The notes under the pieces: model-generated
The model's database searches: none
Seen by the model: the letters and a program-made list of their open reading frames with translations, nothing else
Told to the model about the DNA's origin: nothing
In this document: piece by piece, positions 59,618-64,000 of the stretch
How the letters are laid out: every line of letters starts with the position of its first letter
Position numbering within the stretch: position 1 is the stretch's first letter
Translations under genes and position numbers: made by a program
Source: Mycobacterium innocens
GTDB taxonomy: Bacteria > Actinomycetota > Actinomycetes > Mycobacteriales > Mycobacteriaceae
Length of the DNA stretch: 64,000 bases
Direction of reading: 5' to 3'
NCBI RefSeq assembly: GCF_900566055.1
Contig: NZ_UPHQ01000104.1
Span: 62,001 to 126,000, forward strand

Positions 59618-60529
59618 GTGGAGGTCGGGGCTGGCGATGGGGAGTCCGGCGTGCCCGACGAGACGGCGACTGCGCTCGCGTCGTCGGCTTCCCGTCGGCG
59701 TTCTCCGGGGCAGTGGCTGCGCTCCACCAACCACAGCCCGGGCGTAGTGGCGTTCGTCCGCCGTGCGCGACGGCTGCTGCCCGGCGATCCCGAATTCGGC
59801 GATCCGCTGTCCACTGCGGGTGACGGCGGTCCGCGGGCCGCGGCACGGGCTGCCGATCGGCTGCTTGGGGATCGTGACGCGGCCTCGCGTGAAGTCAGCC
59901 TGGGTGTGCTGCAAGTGTGGCAGGCATTGACTGAGGCAGTTTCCCGCCGTCCGGTGAATCCCGAGGTGACGCTGGTCTTCACCGACCTGGTGGGTTTCTC
60001 GACCTGGTCGCTGGAAGCCGGTGATGATGCCACCTTGGCGCTGTTGCGCCGGGTGGCCCGGGCTGTCGAGCCCCCGCTGCTGGACGCCGGGGGCCACATC
60101 GTCAAACGGATGGGCGACGGCATCATGGCGGTGTTTCGCGATCCGGCTGTAGCCGTCCGCGCCGTGCTCGCCGCTCGGGAGGCGTTGAGCGCAGTCGAGG
60201 TGGCGGGCTACACGCCGCGAATGCGGGTCGGCATCCATACCGGCCGGCCGCAGCGACTGGCCGCTGACTGGCTCGGAATCGACGTCAACATCGCCGCTCG
60301 CGTTATGGAACGCGCCACAAAAGGTGGCATCATGATATCGGGTCCCACCCTGGACTTGATCCCGCAAAGCGAGTTGGACGCACTGGGTGTCGTCGCCAAG
60401 CGGGCACGCCGGCCCATGTTTTCCAGCAAGCTCACCGGCATTCCACCGGACTTGGCGATTTATCGCCTCAAACCTCGTAAGGAGTTGCCAGCTTTTGGTG
60501 ACGCTCCCGAAACAGAACAGCAGGCATAG
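59618..60529 (+). CDS. Soluble class III adenylyl cyclase (Rv1647-like)
   Basis: A 303-residue protein with an N-terminal helical regulatory region (about 1-110, residues RSTNHSPGVVAFVRRARRLL) and one cyclase domain: FTDLVGFSTW (metal Asp near 122), HIVKRMGDGIMAVF (Lys and second metal Asp), RVGIHTG and GIDVNIAARVMERA (Asn/Arg). The M. tuberculosis counterpart is an active cyclase despite deviations from the consensus. GTG 59618 is chosen because a TACCCT -10 (59606-59611) ends 6 bases earlier, suggesting a leaderless mRNA; a TTG at 59582 is in frame. Confidence 0.88.
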   Translation: MEVGAGDGESGVPDETATALASSASRRRSPGQWLRSTNHSPGVVAFVRRARRLLPGDPEFGDPLSTAGDGGPRAAARAADRLLGDRDAASREVSLGVLQVWQALTEAVSRRPVNPEVTLVFTDLVGFSTWSLEAGDDATLALLRRVARAVEPPLLDAGGHIVKRMGDGIMAVFRDPAVAVRAVLAAREALSAVEVAGYTPRMRVGIHTGRPQRLAADWLGIDVNIAARVMERATKGGIMISGPTLDLIPQSELDALGVVAKRARRPMFSSKLTGIPPDLAIYRLKPRKELPAFGDAPETEQQA

Positions 60530-60532
60530 TAG

Positions 60533-61318
60533 ATGTCGATGACTCATCGCATTTGGGGACTCTTGTACCGGCTCGGCCGGGTCCGGTTCACGCTGGGCTA
60601 CCTGGCAGCTCTTGCCTCGGTCAGCATCGCGATCGTGATGCTCGGTCCGCATGCCCACGAGCGGGTCATTCGGCATGCCAGTACAAACCTGCACAACCTG
60701 TCACACGGTCGCCTGGGCACCTTGTGGAATAGCGCCTTCGTGATCGCCGAGGGTCCGCTTTACTTCTGGCTGCCGTGTCTGGCCTGTCTGCTCGCGCTTG
60801 CTGAACTGCACCTGCACACCGGGCGGTTGACCCTCGCGTTCGTCGTCGGCCATCTCGGGGCCACCTTGCTGGTGGCGGCCGCGTTGGCAGGCGCGGTCGA
60901 GTTCGGCTGGATGCCATGGTCGATCACCCGTGTCAGCGACGTCGGGATGAGCTACGGCGCCCTTGCCGTGGTCGGAGCGCTCACCGCGACGATCGCCCGC
61001 CGCTGGCGGCCGGCATGGATCGGCTGGTGGGCGTCGCTGGCCGTGGCGGCCGCTATCGCCGGCGGCGACTTCACCGACTCGGGCCACGCCATCTCGCTCT
61101 TGCTGGGCATGCTGGTGACCATGCGGTTCGATCGGCCGGTTCGCTGGACGCCTGCGCGGTATGCGTTGCTCATGGTCTCGTCCGGGTTCGGCTTTCTACT
61201 GCTGGCTCACACCAGCTGGACATCGGTGAGCGGTGTTGCCGTGGGCCTGCTGGGCGCGGGCGTGGGCTACGGGTTTGCCCGCTGGAAGACCATGCGGGTC
61301 GCATCGGCTCAAGCATGA
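60533..61318 (+). CDS. Rhomboid-like integral membrane protein (Rv1648-like)
   Basis: A 261-residue protein with six to seven predicted membrane segments: RFTLGYLAALASVSIAIVML, a conserved polar loop (HASTNLHNLSHGRLGTLWNSAF), FVVGHLGATLLVAAAL and FTDSGHAISLLLGML. The layout recalls rhomboid-like proteins, but I do not see the GxSG serine motif, so protease activity is doubtful. Starts 3 bases after the cyclase stop, so probably cotranscribed. Confidence 0.8.
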   Translation: MSMTHRIWGLLYRLGRVRFTLGYLAALASVSIAIVMLGPHAHERVIRHASTNLHNLSHGRLGTLWNSAFVIAEGPLYFWLPCLACLLALAELHLHTGRLTLAFVVGHLGATLLVAAALAGAVEFGWMPWSITRVSDVGMSYGALAVVGALTATIARRWRPAWIGWWASLAVAAAIAGGDFTDSGHAISLLLGMLVTMRFDRPVRWTPARYALLMVSSGFGFLLLAHTSWTSVSGVAVGLLGAGVGYGFARWKTMRVASAQA

Positions 61319-62806
<1,488 letters not shown>

Positions 62807-62807
<1 letters not shown>

Positions 62808-64000
62808 TGCGCGTTCCGTATAGCTGGCTGCGCGAGGTGGTTTCGGCCGGAGCGCCGGGCTGGGACGTCCCGGCCGGTGAACTCGAGCAGAACTTGGTCC
62901 GGATCGGCCACGAAGTCGAAGAAGTGACCGCACTCGGCCCGGTCGACGGCCCGCTGACCGTGGGACGGGTGGCCGGTATCGAGGAACTCACCGGTTTCAA
63001 AAAGCCGATCCGGGCCTGCCTGGTCGACCTCGGCGACGGCGTGCAGCATGAAATAGTCTGCGGTGCAACGAATTTCGTGGTCAGCGATTTGGTGGTCGTG
63101 GCGCTACCCGGAACCATCCTGCCGGGCGGCTTTACCATCACCGCCCGCACGACCTACGGCCGCACTTCGGCGGGAATGATCTGCTCGGCAGCCGAACTCG
63201 GTTTGGCCGCAGACCATTCCGGCATCCTGGTGCTGCCGCCGGCAACGGCCGAACCGGGAGCCGACGGCGCGGGTGTGCTCGGATTGGACGACGTGGTGTT
63301 CCACCTGGCGATCACCCCCGACCGCGGCTACTGCATGTCGGTGCGCGGGCTGGCCCGGGAGATCGCCTGCGCCTATGACCTGGACTTCGTCGACCCGGCT
63401 GAGGTGCCGGCGCTGCCGGTCGAGGGAGAGGCGTGGCCGCTGACCGTGCAGCCCGACACCGGTGTGCGCCGGTTTGCCCTGCGGCCGGTCACCGGCCTCG
63501 ATCCGGCCGCAGTGTCGCCCTGGTGGCTGCAGCGCCGGCTGTTGCTGTGCGGCATCCGCGCGACCTCGCCGGCGGTGGACGTCACCAACTACGTGATGCT
63601 CGAGCTCGGTCACCCGATGCACGCGCACGACCGCGACCGGATCACCGGGAGTCTGGGCGTGCGGTTCGCCCGCTCCGGCGAGACCGTCGTCACCCTGGAC
63701 AACATCGAGCGGCGACTCGAACCCGCCGACGTCCTGATCGTCGACGACGTCACCACCGCAGCGATCGGCGGCGTGATGGGTGCGGCCAGCACCGAGGTGC
63801 GCGCCGATTCGACCGACGTCCTGTTGGAGGCGGCGATATGGGATCCGGCTGCGGTGTCGCGCACCCAGCGGCGGTTGCACTTGCCCAGCGAGGCGGCCCG
63901 GCGCTACGAGCGCGCAGTCGACCCGGCTATGTCGGTGGCCGCCCTGGATCGATGCGCTGCGCTGCTCGCCGATATCGCCGGGGGAGTAGTCGTCCCGGCA
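62807..64000 (+). CDS. pheT: Phenylalanyl-tRNA synthetase beta subunit, 5' part (runs off window)
   Basis: ATG 62807 overlaps the pheS TGA. The first 398 codons are present and open: [11 protein letters not shown], the EMAP-like tRNA-binding domain ([24 protein letters not shown]), the B3/4 editing domain ([21 protein letters not shown]) and the start of the B5 region ([20 protein letters not shown]). The rest lies outside the window. Confidence 0.95.

Overview
The window is high-GC DNA from a slow-growing Mycobacterium. Several things show this: PE and PPE genes; the gene order trpE-trpC-trpB-trpA-lgt, pykA-tesB1, cydABDC, polA, rpsA-coaE, uvrB, uvrA, lysX, infC-rpmI-rplT-tsnR, pheST, which follows the Rv1609 to Rv1650 stretch of M. 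tuberculosis as I remember it; frequent GTG/TTG starts; and near-identity of RpsA, UvrA, UvrB and PdtaR to the tubercle-bacillus proteins. Extra genes and a much larger PE protein show that it is not M. tuberculosis itself. I cannot name the species from sequence alone. No database search was run; homology statements come from reading the translations.

Layout. 1-1.1 kb: 3' part of a PPE gene. 1.2-9.4 kb: tryptophan genes trpE, a Trp-region membrane protein, trpC, trpB, trpA, then lgt and two small membrane proteins. 9.4-10.1 kb: an extra secreted cutinase on the minus strand. 10.3-14.2 kb: pykA, tesB1 and an MprF-like membrane protein. 14.2-20.0 kb (minus): cytochrome bd oxidase cydAB with its CydDC exporter. 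20.1-25.1 kb: HdeD-like protein, membrane adenylyl cyclase, DUF488 protein, tRNA-Leu, response regulator pdtaR and a thiolase-like/DUF35 pair. 25.2-27.9 kb: polA.

27.9-30.6 kb is an accessory island between polA and rpsA. It holds a toxin-antitoxin-like pair, a decayed pglX (BREX type 2 phage-defence methyltransferase) and a truncated IS256-family element. 30.7-41.6 kb: rpsA, coaE, a stand-alone LigD-type phosphoesterase, a DUF402 protein, uvrB, an MFS exporter, a GT-C mannosyltransferase and a universal stress protein. 41.6-44.3 kb: an SDR and an E2-like acyltransferase (probably inserted), then a metallo-beta-lactamase-fold hydrolase. 44.4-47.4 kb: uvrA. 47.4-53.2 kb (minus): small conserved genes, a membrane esterase and lysX. 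53.3-55.6 kb: infC-rpmI-rplT-tsnR behind an attenuator-like leader. 55.6-56.6 kb: an MpaB/DUF2236 gene broken by a 2-base frameshift. 57.1-59.5 kb: a PE protein with about 94 copies of a 15-bp repeat. 59.6-64 kb: a second adenylyl cyclase, a membrane protein, pheS and the first part of pheT.

Main points for follow-up: (i) the polA-rpsA island with BREX-2 debris next to a toxin-antitoxin-like pair; (ii) the PE repeat array, which keeps five of the six frames open for more than 1 kb; (iii) the infC leader, where a 24-codon leader ORF ends inside the loop of a canonical terminator; (iv) matching DNA-damage-type (PafBC-like) promoters at both uvrA and uvrB; (v) likely non-canonical starts at infC (ATC), cydD (CTG) and the DUF402 gene (ATC).
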